Shown: in pieces, positions 1-7,288 of the stretch
Position numbering within the stretch: position 1 is the first letter of the stretch
Layout of the letters: the number at the start of each line of letters is the position of its first letter
Made by a program: the position numbers and the translations under genes
NCBI GenBank assembly: GCA_913054415.1
Contig: CAJXII010000027.1
Span: 1 to 13,040, forward strand
Length of the DNA stretch: 13,040 nucleotides
Direction: 5' to 3'
Origin: an uncultured Arcobacter sp.
GTDB lineage: Bacteria > Campylobacterota > Campylobacteria > Campylobacterales > Arcobacteraceae
Notes under the pieces: model-generated
Seen by the model: only the letters and a program-made list of their open reading frames with translations
Database searches by the model: none
Told to the model about the DNA's origin: nothing

Positions 1-197
1 TACCTCCATATTCACCAGAGTTTAATCCTGATGAATATCTTAATCAAGATTATAAAAAAAATGCTAATAAAAATAATATACCTAAAAACAAAGAAGAACT
101 TAAAATGAATACTTTAAATTATATGAATAATATTTCTAAAAATCAAAAAAAGGTTGCTAATTTTTTTAAACATCCAAGTATCGTTTATGCTGCTTGA
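1..197 (+). CDS. IS630-family DDE transposase, C-terminal fragment
   Basis: Only the last 64 full codons (from position 3) are in the window; the start lies upstream. The visible peptide begins PPYSPEFNPDEYLNQDYK, the signature that carries the third catalytic acid (E in NPDEY) of the DDE triad in IS630/Tc1-mariner transposases. It continues through a lysine-rich helix and ends VANFFKHPSIVYAA, the typical IS630 C-terminus. The frame is open to a natural stop (TGA 195-197), so this part is not decayed. The last 13 bases overlap, antisense, the end of the neighbouring solute-binding-protein gene, because that gene now runs into the element. Family assignment is strong. Whether the whole transposase is functional cannot be judged here. 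Confidence 0.88.
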   Translation, partial: PPYSPEFNPDEYLNQDYKKNANKNNIPKNKEELKMNTLNYMNNISKNQKKVANFFKHPSIVYAA

Positions 198-224
198 ATT
201 TTCAGATTATTTATTGGTGGAGTA
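1..224 (+). mobile_element. 3' end of an IS630-family insertion sequence (partial)
   Basis: The window opens inside an IS630-family element. The tail of its transposase is visible up to the stop at 195-197, followed by roughly 25 bases of noncoding end. The right boundary is inferred. On the opposite strand the solute-binding-protein frame stays homologous-looking up to about codons D-D-K-I-I and then becomes unrelated, which places the junction within about 222-230. IS630 elements insert at and duplicate a TA dinucleotide; candidate TAs lie at 223-224, 226-227 and 229-230. The other end and the left inverted repeat lie outside the window, so I cannot tell whether the element is complete. Confidence 0.75.
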
Positions 225-886
225 ATAATAATCTTATCATCTGTATTTTTATTGAAGGCTATATATAAATCTCCAGCTGCTAAAGTAACATTTGGAATAG
301 GAACTATCATACCTGCTTGACCTATTTTTTTAGCATTATATAACCCAGCAACTTTAACATAAGGCCAAAGATCAATTCTTCCTTTTAGAAGCTTTTTAAT
401 ATTTTTATCATCACTTCCACCTATTACATCTAAATTTTTAAATCCCTTAGAGTGAAGGATCTCATAGTTTGCTACTTTTTTTGTAACACCTATTTTTTTT
501 ACTTTTCTTGCATCATCTATAGATTTTAAAGTAATATTAGATCCCTTTCTTTTAAAGAATACTATTTCTAGTCTATCAAGTGGCCCAACCCATTTATATT
601 TGTTTTCTCTACTTTTTGTTCTCATCATAGAAAATAATGCACTATTTTTTTTCTTATCAAGAATTTTATTTCCTCTAACCCATGGATAAACTTTGATTTT
701 ATTAGTATCACCGATTCTTTTTTGTATAGCTTGAACTATCTCTGTTGATATACCTATTAGATGTCCATCAATACTATCTTTGAACTGATATGGAGAAAAT
801 ATCTCCGTCATAATCTTAAGATTTTCACCATTTGCACTATTGAATACAAATAGTGTAATCAATACAATTTTATACAATGTTTTCAT
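185..886 (-). CDS. Orphan periplasmic solute-binding protein (SBP_bac_3-like), C-terminus truncated by IS insertion
   Basis: This is a secreted protein of the family 3 extracellular solute-binding type (COG0834-like). Residues 1 to about 20 form a signal peptide (MKTLYKIVLITLFVFNSANG). The mature part has the usual pattern: an aromatic/proline segment near the start (FSPYQFKD), G-x-L-I-G-I-S-T-E-I-V, and YPWVRG and YKWVGPL as seen in orphan binding proteins of proteobacteria. Three ATGs are adjacent at the start (892, 889, 886). The AGGA formed over the moeA stop is seven bases from the third ATG, so I start at 886. The gene follows moeA by a few bases and is probably co-transcribed. No permease or ATPase gene is nearby, so ligand and transport role are unknown. 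The last 12 or 13 residues (TPPINNLKIQAA) come from IS630 DNA; about 20-30 native residues, usually the final helix, are missing. The product may be unstable. Confidence 0.72.
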   Translation of the reverse strand: MKTLYKIVLITLFVFNSANGENLKIMTEIFSPYQFKDSIDGHLIGISTEIVQAIQKRIGDTNKIKVYPWVRGNKILDKKKNSALFSMMRTKSRENKYKWVGPLDRLEIVFFKRKGSNITLKSIDDARKVKKIGVTKKVANYEILHSKGFKNLDVIGGSDDKNIKKLLKGRIDLWPYVKVAGLYNAKKIGQAGMIVPIPNVTLAAGDLYIAFNKNTDDKIIITPPINNLKIQAA

Positions 887-895
887 CATCATTTC

Positions 896-2104
896 CTAAT
901 ATAATAAAATTTTTACTTTATCATTCGCTTTTAGATCTAGCGAATCCTCTTTTTGGATAAGTAAGCCTGTCTTACCTAACATATTTGTCAAAATAGCACT
1001 GCTACCTTGTTTTTTATTTTTGATATCTATATAATATCTTCCATATTTATACTCAATATCCCCTGCTGTGAATATCTCTTTTTTTTGTTTTAATGCAAAA
1101 TCATGAGTGATGATCCCATCTACTATATTTAAAGTTTCATTGCCACCTTTTAGTCTAAAAATTAATCTTAAAGCATATACCATAAATGTAACAGTGCTAG
1201 AGTATGCAAATCCAGGTAATCCTATGATAAACTTATCATCTTTTTGTGCTACTATTATATGTTGTCCAGGTTTTATTCTAACTCCATGAAATAAAACTTT
1301 ACAACCAAGTTTGTCTTTGATAATATCTTTTACAAAATCAAAATCTCCAACACTAACACCACCTGTTGTTACAACTATATCACTTATTTCTAAACTTTTT
1401 GTAATTAGATTTAAAATAGACTCTCTATCATCTTTTACTACTCCCATTTGATTGACATTGGCACCATATTTTTTAGCTATAGCTTCAAGTGTGATATGGT
1501 TTGAACTTCTTATTTGGGCATTATTTGTTTGCTCTTGACCTATGTCTAATATCTCACTTCCTGTGCTAGCAACTGCAATAGTTGGTTTTTGATATACATT
1601 TACTTTGGCTATATTTAAACTTGCCATTACTCCAAGTTGTGTAAAATCTATAATTGTTCCTTTTTTAATAAGAACTTCACCTTTACTATAATTTTCACCT
1701 ATATCTCTAATATTGCTACCTAAAGATACTGATTGATTAATAATAATATAATCATCTTCTACTGTTACATTTTCTATAGGGATTAATGTATCTGCCCCTT
1801 TTGGGATTAGAGATCCTGTAAATGTTTTGATACAAGTTCCACTTTTAACTTCTGATTCTACTACACTACCTGCTGGATTTATATCTATAATTTTGATCTT
1901 CTTAGATTGCAAATCATCATATAAAACAGCATAACCATCCATACTTGAAGTTGGAAACTCTGGTGAATTTATAGTTGCTACAATATCTTGTGCTAAAGCA
2001 TACCCTAAACTATCTCTTAAATTTAAAGATATAATTTTAGGCTTGATATCTACACTATCTAAAATCTCTAAAGATTCATCAAAACTTATAAATTTTTTTT
2101 TCAA
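896..2104 (-). CDS. moeA: Molybdopterin molybdenumtransferase MoeA
   Basis: MoeA inserts molybdate into adenylylated molybdopterin in the cytoplasm, the last common step of molybdenum cofactor synthesis for enzymes such as nitrate reductase and formate dehydrogenase. The 402 residues match the usual length of about 400. Visible motifs in order: PEFPTSSMDGYAV (48-60), TGSLIPKGADTLIPIE (96-111), the GSNIRDIGE...G segment (129-149), the MoCF-binding-type TTGGVSVGDFDF (246-257), FHGVRIKPG (272-280) and GLPGFAYSS (295-303), with the small C-terminal beta domain after about 330. The last motif has FAYS where many MoeA proteins have NPVS. I recall this as usual for one of the MoeA paralogues in Campylobacterota. 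The start is TTG, supported by AGGAG nine bases upstream. It is divergent from eno and leads a likely two-gene unit with the solute-binding-protein gene. Confidence 0.95.
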   Translation of the reverse strand: MKKKFISFDESLEILDSVDIKPKIISLNLRDSLGYALAQDIVATINSPEFPTSSMDGYAVLYDDLQSKKIKIIDINPAGSVVESEVKSGTCIKTFTGSLIPKGADTLIPIENVTVEDDYIIINQSVSLGSNIRDIGENYSKGEVLIKKGTIIDFTQLGVMASLNIAKVNVYQKPTIAVASTGSEILDIGQEQTNNAQIRSSNHITLEAIAKKYGANVNQMGVVKDDRESILNLITKSLEISDIVVTTGGVSVGDFDFVKDIIKDKLGCKVLFHGVRIKPGQHIIVAQKDDKFIIGLPGFAYSSTVTFMVYALRLIFRLKGGNETLNIVDGIITHDFALKQKKEIFTAGDIEYKYGRYYIDIKNKKQGSSAILTNMLGKTGLLIQKEDSLDLKANDKVKILLY

Positions 2105-2217
2105 TTTAACTATCTCCTAAAATGCTTTAAATCTATCAACATAATATTAGTTGTTATTTTAAAGCTTTTCTTAATTTTCGTATATAGAATAATAACAAAA
2201 TTTAAGTAAAAATTAGA

Positions 2218-2223
2218 TATGAT
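2218..2223 (+). promoter_or_regulatory. Candidate -10 box for the eno operon
   Basis: TATGAT lies about 40 bases before the eno start in the 159-base divergent moeA/eno gap, on an A/T-rich background. Campylobacterota sigma-70 promoters often have a recognisable -10 and a weak -35, which fits the lack of a clear TTGACA here. The expected transcript would have a leader of about 30 bases containing the GGAGAG ribosome-binding site just before ATG 2264. Such hexamers are common by chance in this base composition, so confidence is low. For moeA, on the other strand, a similar weak candidate (TATTAT, 2141-2146 read in reverse) can be seen. Confidence 0.35.
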
Positions 2224-2263
2224 TTAGCTAAAGAAAAGAAAAAAATTTAAAAATGGAGAGAAA

Positions 2264-3538
2264 ATGGTATATATAGATAATATTTATGCAGATGAAGTTA
2301 TGGATAGTCGTGGAAATCCAACAGTAAGAGCTACAGTGATTTTAAGTGATGGCACAAAAGAATCAGCTATTGTTCCAAGTGGAGCTAGCACAGGTAAAAG
2401 AGAAGCATTAGAATTAAGAGATGGTGGAGATAGATATATGGGTAAAGGTGTTTTAAAAGCAGTTGAAAATATCAATACTACTATATCAAATGAGCTTATA
2501 GGACTTAGCCCATTTAATCAAGCAGAAGTAGATGCTACTATGAAAGATATAGATGGAACTACAAACTATGGAAACTTAGGAGCAAATGCAGTTTTAGGTG
2601 TATCTATGGCAGTAGCAAGAGCAGCAGCAACTAGCCTTAAAATGCCACTTTATAGATATTTAGGTGGTGCAAATGGTATGACTATGCCTGTTCCTATGTT
2701 AAATATCATCAATGGCGGATCTCATGCAAACAACAGTGTTGATTTTCAAGAATATATGATTATGCCTGTAGGGTTTGATAATTTTGCTGATGGATTAAGA
2801 GCTTCATCAGAAGTTTATCATAACTTAAAAAAAGTTATTAACGATATGGGAGAATCTACTGCTGTTGGTGATGAGGGTGGATTTGCACCAAATCTAAAAT
2901 CAAATGAAGAACCACTTGAAGTGATTATGAAAGCTATAGAGAAAGCGGGATATAAACCAGGTGAGCAAATTTGTATTGCTATGGATCCAGCTAGTAGTGA
3001 GTTTTATAAAGATGGCAAATATGAACTTAGTAGCGAAAACAAATCACTTACAAGTGCTCAAATGGTAGAGTATTATGCTAATTTATGTGAAAAATATCCT
3101 ATCGTTTCTATAGAAGATGGTCTAGCAGAAGATGATTGGGATGGATTTAAACTTATGACTGAAAAACTAGGTCATAAGATCCAAATTGTGGGAGATGATC
3201 TATTTGTTACAAATGCAAATATATTAAATGAAGGGATACAAAAAGGTATCGCAAATGCAATATTGATCAAACCAAATCAAATAGGTAGTGTAAGTGAAAC
3301 TATGCAAACTATCAGACTTGCTCAAAGAAATAACTATAACTGTGTGATGAGTCATAGAAGTGGAGAGAGTGAAGATTCATTTATCGCTGATTTTGCTGTA
3401 GCATTAAACTGTGGTCAAATCAAAACAGGAAGCACTGCAAGAAGTGATAGAATTGCTAAATACAATAGATTGTTAGAGATTGGTGCCGAGATAGGTTATG
3501 CTGAATATTTAGGAAAAACACCTTTTACTAAAAAATAG
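2264..3538 (+). CDS. eno: Enolase (2-phosphoglycerate dehydratase)
   Basis: Enolase interconverts 2-phosphoglycerate and phosphoenolpyruvate in glycolysis/gluconeogenesis. The 424 residues are full length. The N-terminal capping domain carries MDSRGNPTV and the mobile SGASTG loop. The barrel shows GGSHANNSVDFQEYMIMP, the catalytic acid in GDEGGFAPN (E204), Mg2+ ligands D241 (AMDPASSEF), E284 (SIEDGLAEDDW) and the aspartates at 311-312 (GDDLFVTN), the catalytic base K336 (ILIKPNQIGSVSET), and SHRSGESEDSFIAD (363 on). The last motif has Ser where SHRSGETED is common, a conservative change. GGAGAG precedes the ATG. It heads the nine-gene plus-strand run, and its TAG stop shares one base with the GTG start of the next gene. 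Confidence 0.98.
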   Translation: MVYIDNIYADEVMDSRGNPTVRATVILSDGTKESAIVPSGASTGKREALELRDGGDRYMGKGVLKAVENINTTISNELIGLSPFNQAEVDATMKDIDGTTNYGNLGANAVLGVSMAVARAAATSLKMPLYRYLGGANGMTMPVPMLNIINGGSHANNSVDFQEYMIMPVGFDNFADGLRASSEVYHNLKKVINDMGESTAVGDEGGFAPNLKSNEEPLEVIMKAIEKAGYKPGEQICIAMDPASSEFYKDGKYELSSENKSLTSAQMVEYYANLCEKYPIVSIEDGLAEDDWDGFKLMTEKLGHKIQIVGDDLFVTNANILNEGIQKGIANAILIKPNQIGSVSETMQTIRLAQRNNYNCVMSHRSGESEDSFIADFAVALNCGQIKTGSTARSDRIAKYNRLLEIGAEIGYAEYLGKTPFTKK

Positions 3539-3792
3539 TGAAAAAAAAGAAAAAAGATATCAATTCCAATATAAAGATTGCAGCTTTGGTGTTAGCCTTA
3601 GCTGTGATAACTGTTGTTTTTGCTAGTTATATTTCAAATCTTTTATATAATGGGAAGAGTTCTTTAAGTGTTTATAAAGCGCTTGAAAAACAAAAAGTTT
3701 TATTAGAATATAATATTAAGATACTACAAAAAGATAATGCAAGATTGCAAAAAGAGTATTTTGAATTAAAAAATTTGGAGCCAGAAGAATGA
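3538..3792 (+). CDS. Small FtsB/DivIC-like (septum formation initiator family) membrane protein
   Basis: An 84-residue protein with a Lys-rich cytoplasmic start (MKKKKKD), one membrane helix at about 13-34, and a following coiled coil (about 43-82, rich in K, L and Q with heptad-like leucines). This is the architecture of FtsB/DivIC bitopic division proteins, and a protein of this kind follows eno in Campylobacterota (H. pylori HP0155 position). In FtsB the coiled coil pairs with FtsL and binds FtsQ at the septum; that role here is inferred from architecture and position, as the sequence itself is weakly diagnostic. The start is GTG overlapping the eno stop (TAGTG), with no Shine-Dalgarno sequence in front, so translation is probably coupled to eno. 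Its end overlaps the next start (ATGA). Confidence 0.8.
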   Translation: MKKKKKDINSNIKIAALVLALAVITVVFASYISNLLYNGKSSLSVYKALEKQKVLLEYNIKILQKDNARLQKEYFELKNLEPEE

Positions 3793-4460
3793 TGAAGAAA
3801 AATTTATTAACATTATGTTTGATATGTGTAATATCAACTATAGCAACTGCTAGAATAAATCCATTTGTTCCTACAAGTGAATTTACAAAACCTAAAGTAA
3901 ATGAAAATGATGGAAATAGAACTATTAAAATTATGGGTGATCAACCACCTTTAAAAGTGGTTGAGATATTACCTGTAGTTGAACCTAAAGATCATATCAA
4001 TAATATAGTTGTTAAAACTGATTCTAATATCACTCAACCTAAAAAAGATTGTAATATAACAATTATAGATAAACCAAAGCCTAAGATTGCAAAAGTTATC
4101 AAACCAAAACCTAAGCCAAAACCAAAAGTGATAAAAAAAGATAACCTAACATATAAGTTTTCAAATATTGCTACTGTAAGAGTTTTACACAATCATATAT
4201 ATCTAAACTCAAAATATAAATTAAAAAGATATATAGTTTTAGAAGATGAAAATAAGATAGCTTTTGATTTCAAAGCAAAGATTAGCTTTCAAACCAAAAG
4301 AAAAAATATATCAAACACAAGATATTTTTCTAAGATTGTAATAGGGGATCACCCAGAATCTTCATATTTTAGAGTTGTGATCAAAACAAAATATGATGTT
4401 AGAAAATATAAAGTTGATCTAACAAAAAAAGCTATGATTAAAATATCTAAAGTTAAATAA
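3789..4460 (+). CDS. Secreted AMIN-domain-containing protein with Pro/Lys linker
   Basis: A 223-residue exported protein. Residues 1 to about 21 are a signal peptide (hydrophobic LLTLCLICVISTIATA). Then comes an acidic/proline-containing spacer. Residues 95-117 (bases 4071-4139) are an extended K-P repeat stretch like the periplasm-spanning linkers of TonB. From about 121 to 222 is a beta-rich domain with the AMIN pattern: RVLHNHIYLNSKY, YIVLEDENKIAFDFKAKI, a central FSKIVIGDHPESSYFRVVIKT, and a final basic strand. AMIN domains of cell-wall amidases and secretins bind peptidoglycan or septal sites. There is no amidase domain, so it is probably a wall-binding accessory. Its position after the FtsB-like gene fits an envelope or division role. 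GGAG stands eight bases before ATG 3789, which overlaps the previous stop. The cysteine at 10 lies inside the signal peptide and does not make a clear lipobox. Confidence 0.78.
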   Translation: MMKKNLLTLCLICVISTIATARINPFVPTSEFTKPKVNENDGNRTIKIMGDQPPLKVVEILPVVEPKDHINNIVVKTDSNITQPKKDCNITIIDKPKPKIAKVIKPKPKPKPKVIKKDNLTYKFSNIATVRVLHNHIYLNSKYKLKRYIVLEDENKIAFDFKAKISFQTKRKNISNTRYFSKIVIGDHPESSYFRVVIKTKYDVRKYKVDLTKKAMIKISKVK

Positions 4461-4472
4461 AGGCATATATAA

Positions 4473-5309
4473 GTGGATAAATATTATTACGAACTAACTA
4501 TTACCCCATCAGGTTATTATGAACTTTATTTAGATTTAGTAAGTAGTTTGGTATCTGAAGCTATAGAAGAGCTAGATAATAGTATCATCATAAGAAGTGA
4601 AGATGATGATCTTCAAATAGTGCAAGATGGTATTATCACATTTACACAAGAGTTAAACAAAGCACTAAATAGCGATATTAAATGTGATATGACAATAACT
4701 AAAAAAGAGAATCAAGACTGGGTAAAAACATATCAAAAAAGTGTCAAAGCTATTGAGGTTGGAGATTTTTATATCCACCCTAGTTGGGAAGATGAAAAAA
4801 AAGATAAAATCAATATCTTAATCGATCCTGCACTAACTTTTGGAAGTGGACATCATGAGACAACAAATAGTTGTTTAAGTGCTGTATTAAAATATGTTAA
4901 ACCACAAGATCGAGTTTTAGATGTAGGTTGTGGAAGTGGGATATTATCAATAGCATCTGCTAAATTAAATGCTATAGTTGATATTTGTGATACAGATAAA
5001 TTAGCAGTAGAAGATTCTTTGAAAAATTTTCAAGCAAATGGTGTAGTGGTCAATCAACATTGGGAAGGTAGTGCAAATAATACAACCAAACAATATGATG
5101 TAGTAATAGCAAATATAGTAGCAGATGTATTAGCTATGATACATAAAGATTTAAAATCTACTACAAAAGAGGATGGTATCTTAATACTTTCAGGGATTAT
5201 GCAACAACATCAACAAAAAGTATTAAATAGATTTCAAAACTATAAAATATTAGAAACAATAGAAAAAAACGGATGGGTAACATTGATTATCCAAAATAAA
5301 AAGGTATAA
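4473..5309 (+). CDS. prmA: Ribosomal protein L11 methyltransferase
   Basis: PrmA is a cytoplasmic S-adenosylmethionine-dependent enzyme that methylates several amino groups of ribosomal protein L11. The 278 residues are close to the usual 290. The N-terminal substrate-recognition domain (1 to about 90) is followed by a linker and a class I Rossmann methyltransferase domain. Diagnostic motifs are LTFGSGHHETT (121-131; the family consensus has FGTG), SAM motif I VLDVGCGSGILSIAS (148 on), and VIANIVADV (211-219), which corresponds to the N-I-[LV]-A motif of PrmA. The start is GTG with AAGG upstream, 12 bases after the AMIN gene. In H. pylori prmA is preceded by cheY; here that gene is absent. 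The methyltransferase is followed after five bases by ftsH, the order seen in Campylobacterota. Confidence 0.93.
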   Translation: MDKYYYELTITPSGYYELYLDLVSSLVSEAIEELDNSIIIRSEDDDLQIVQDGIITFTQELNKALNSDIKCDMTITKKENQDWVKTYQKSVKAIEVGDFYIHPSWEDEKKDKINILIDPALTFGSGHHETTNSCLSAVLKYVKPQDRVLDVGCGSGILSIASAKLNAIVDICDTDKLAVEDSLKNFQANGVVVNQHWEGSANNTTKQYDVVIANIVADVLAMIHKDLKSTTKEDGILILSGIMQQHQQKVLNRFQNYKILETIEKNGWVTLIIQNKKV

Positions 5310-5314
5310 AATAT

Positions 5315-7288
5315 ATGATAAATAACAACAGAAACAATAATAACAATAACAACAATAATAATTTTTTTGAAAACAATCCAATTTTAATATTTGTTTTGTT
5401 TTCGATATTGACAATATTTGTATTTAAAACATTTTTTCCACAAGATGGTATGAATGTAAATGGTGGGCAAACTGCTTATGGAAAAGCTATAAACAAAAAT
5501 ATTGCCTATTCAGATTTAAAAAATCTAATCCAAAATGATCAAATCAAATATGTAGGTATTGGTGCTACAACTATTACTGCTGTATCAAACAATATTACTG
5601 GTGCAACTATAAAATATCATGCAAGAAGAGTAGTGCCAGATAGCACATTGATCCCGTTATTGGAAAAACACAAAGTTGATTATGCTGGAGTTAATGAACA
5701 AAATATCTTATCAGATATGTTATTTGGTTGGGTATTACCTCTACTTATATTTTTTGGTATCTGGTCTATTTTGGCTAAAAAGATGTCAAAATCTCTGGGT
5801 GGTGGTGCTGGTGGTATTCTTGGTATGGGTGGTGCTAAGAAGATGATCAATAGTGAAAAACCAAATGTAAAATTTTCAGATATGGCAGGAAATAAAGAAG
5901 CTAAAGAGGAAGTAAGCGAAATAGTTGATTTTCTTAAATCACCAGATAGATATGTAAATCTAGGAGCTCAAATACCAAAAGGTGTGCTTTTAGTAGGACC
6001 TCCAGGAACTGGTAAAACATTGTTAGCAAAAGCTGTAGCTGGTGAAGCGGATGTAAAATTTCTAAGTGTTACAGGATCTAGTTTTATTGAGATGTTTGTA
6101 GGTGTTGGAGCAAGTAGAGTTAGAGATCTTTTTGAACAAGCAAAAAAAGATGCTCCTGCTATTATTTTTATAGATGAGATAGATGCTATTGGTAAAAGTA
6201 GAGCTTCTGGTGGAATTGGTGGAAATGATGAAAGGGAACAAACTCTTAATCAACTTCTAGCTGAGATGGATGGATTTAGTGGTAGTGAAGCACCTGTAAT
6301 TATTTTAGCTGCTACAAATAGACCTGAAATATTAGATCCAGCACTTTTGAGACCAGGAAGATTTGATAGACAAGTATTGGTTGATAAACCAGATTTAGAA
6401 GGTAGAATTGAGATATTAAATGTTCATATAAAGGATGTAAAAATATCTAAAAATGTAGATCTAAAAGAGGTAGCTGTTATGACTGCTGGTTTAGCTGGAG
6501 CTGATTTGGCAAATATTATCAATGAAGCTGCACTGTTAGCAGGTAGAGAAGATTCAAAAGAGGTTGAACCTAAACATTTTAAAGAAGCAGTAGAGCGGCA
6601 AATAGCAGGTTTGGAGAAAAAAAGTAGAAGAATCTCTAAAAAAGAGAGAAGAATTGTAGCATATCATGAATCTGGTCATGCACTCATTGCAGAGATTACA
6701 AAAGGTGCTAAAAAAGTTAATAAAGTATCAATTGTCCCTAGAGGTTTAGCGGCTCTTGGATATACATTAAATACTCCAGAAGAGAATAAATATCTTATGC
6801 AAAAGCATGAGCTTATAGCTGAAGTTGATACACTTTTGGGTGGTCGTGCAGCTGAAGAGGTATTTATAGGTGAGATTAGCACTGGTGCTGGAAATGATTT
6901 AGAAAGAGCAACCGATATAATCAAACAGATGGCTACACTATATGGTATGAGTGATGATGAAGTCGCTGGATTGATGGTTTTAACAAAACAAAATAATCAA
7001 TTCTTAGGTGGTGGTCAAAGCACAAAAGATTATAGTGATCAAATGGCTCATAATCTTGATAACTATATCAAAACAATGCTAGATACACGATATAAAGCTG
7101 TGATTAAATCACTAGAAGAGAATCGTGAAGCTATGGAAGAGATGACAGCAGAGTTATTAAGTGTAGAGGTTATAACAGGTAAAAGAGTTCAAGAGATTAT
7201 AGAGAAAAATGGTGGAACTTTTTATAAAAATGAAGATGATGAAGATGAAGAGGAAATAGATAAAGAAAAACAAGATGAAAAAATTTAG
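5315..7288 (+). CDS. ftsH: ATP-dependent zinc metalloprotease FtsH
   Basis: FtsH is a hexameric inner-membrane AAA+ protease that extracts and degrades membrane and short-lived cytosolic proteins. The 657 residues are full length. The N-terminus is an Asn run (3-16), then membrane helix 1 (about 22-40), a periplasmic domain, and helix 2 (about 133-153). The AAA domain has Walker A GPPGTGKT (228-235), pore loop FVGVGASRVRD, Walker B IIFIDEID (283-290) and the second region of homology ATNRPEILDPALLRPGRFD. The peptidase domain has the zinc site HESGH (451-455) and the downstream Asp ligand in GAGNDLERAT. The tail is highly acidic (about 639-654). The ribosome-binding AAGG overlaps the last prmA codons, in the shared string GGTATAAAATATA that also precedes the K+ channel gene. 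The end overlaps the psd-like gene by 14 bases. Confidence 0.98.
   Translation: MINNNRNNNNNNNNNNFFENNPILIFVLFSILTIFVFKTFFPQDGMNVNGGQTAYGKAINKNIAYSDLKNLIQNDQIKYVGIGATTITAVSNNITGATIKYHARRVVPDSTLIPLLEKHKVDYAGVNEQNILSDMLFGWVLPLLIFFGIWSILAKKMSKSLGGGAGGILGMGGAKKMINSEKPNVKFSDMAGNKEAKEEVSEIVDFLKSPDRYVNLGAQIPKGVLLVGPPGTGKTLLAKAVAGEADVKFLSVTGSSFIEMFVGVGASRVRDLFEQAKKDAPAIIFIDEIDAIGKSRASGGIGGNDEREQTLNQLLAEMDGFSGSEAPVIILAATNRPEILDPALLRPGRFDRQVLVDKPDLEGRIEILNVHIKDVKISKNVDLKEVAVMTAGLAGADLANIINEAALLAGREDSKEVEPKHFKEAVERQIAGLEKKSRRISKKERRIVAYHESGHALIAEITKGAKKVNKVSIVPRGLAALGYTLNTPEENKYLMQKHELIAEVDTLLGGRAAEEVFIGEISTGAGNDLERATDIIKQMATLYGMSDDEVAGLMVLTKQNNQFLGGGQSTKDYSDQMAHNLDNYIKTMLDTRYKAVIKSLEENREAMEEMTAELLSVEVITGKRVQEIIEKNGGTFYKNEDDEDEEEIDKEKQDEKI
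5321..5362 (+). repeat. AAY triplet tract encoding an FtsH poly-Asn N-terminus
   Basis: Fourteen codons from residue 3 to 16 are AAC or AAT except one AGA (Arg6), giving NNNR followed by ten Asn. The tract mixes AAC and AAT, so it is an imperfect microsatellite; slippage would change length in whole codons and not break the frame. It sits in the short cytoplasmic leader before membrane helix 1, a segment that is normally short and not conserved in FtsH. Confidence 0.85.

Noticed and set aside
2105..2263. Possible small RNA or riboswitch (for example molybdenum-related) upstream of moeA in the divergent gap
   Set aside because: No convincing stem-loop structure or conserved riboswitch core can be seen in the 159 AT-rich bases; only weak promoter-like hexamers and ribosome-binding sites are present.
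4071..4139. Lys-Pro repeat in the AMIN protein read as a tandem DNA repeat or TonB gene
   Set aside because: The repeat is only at the level of K-P dipeptides with mixed codons, and there is no TonB C-terminal domain or N-terminal anchor; it is best seen as a periplasmic linker.
6676..6924. 82-codon open frame antisense to ftsH
   Set aside because: It is a mirror of the conserved FtsH peptidase coding sequence with no ribosome-binding site of note or family resemblance.
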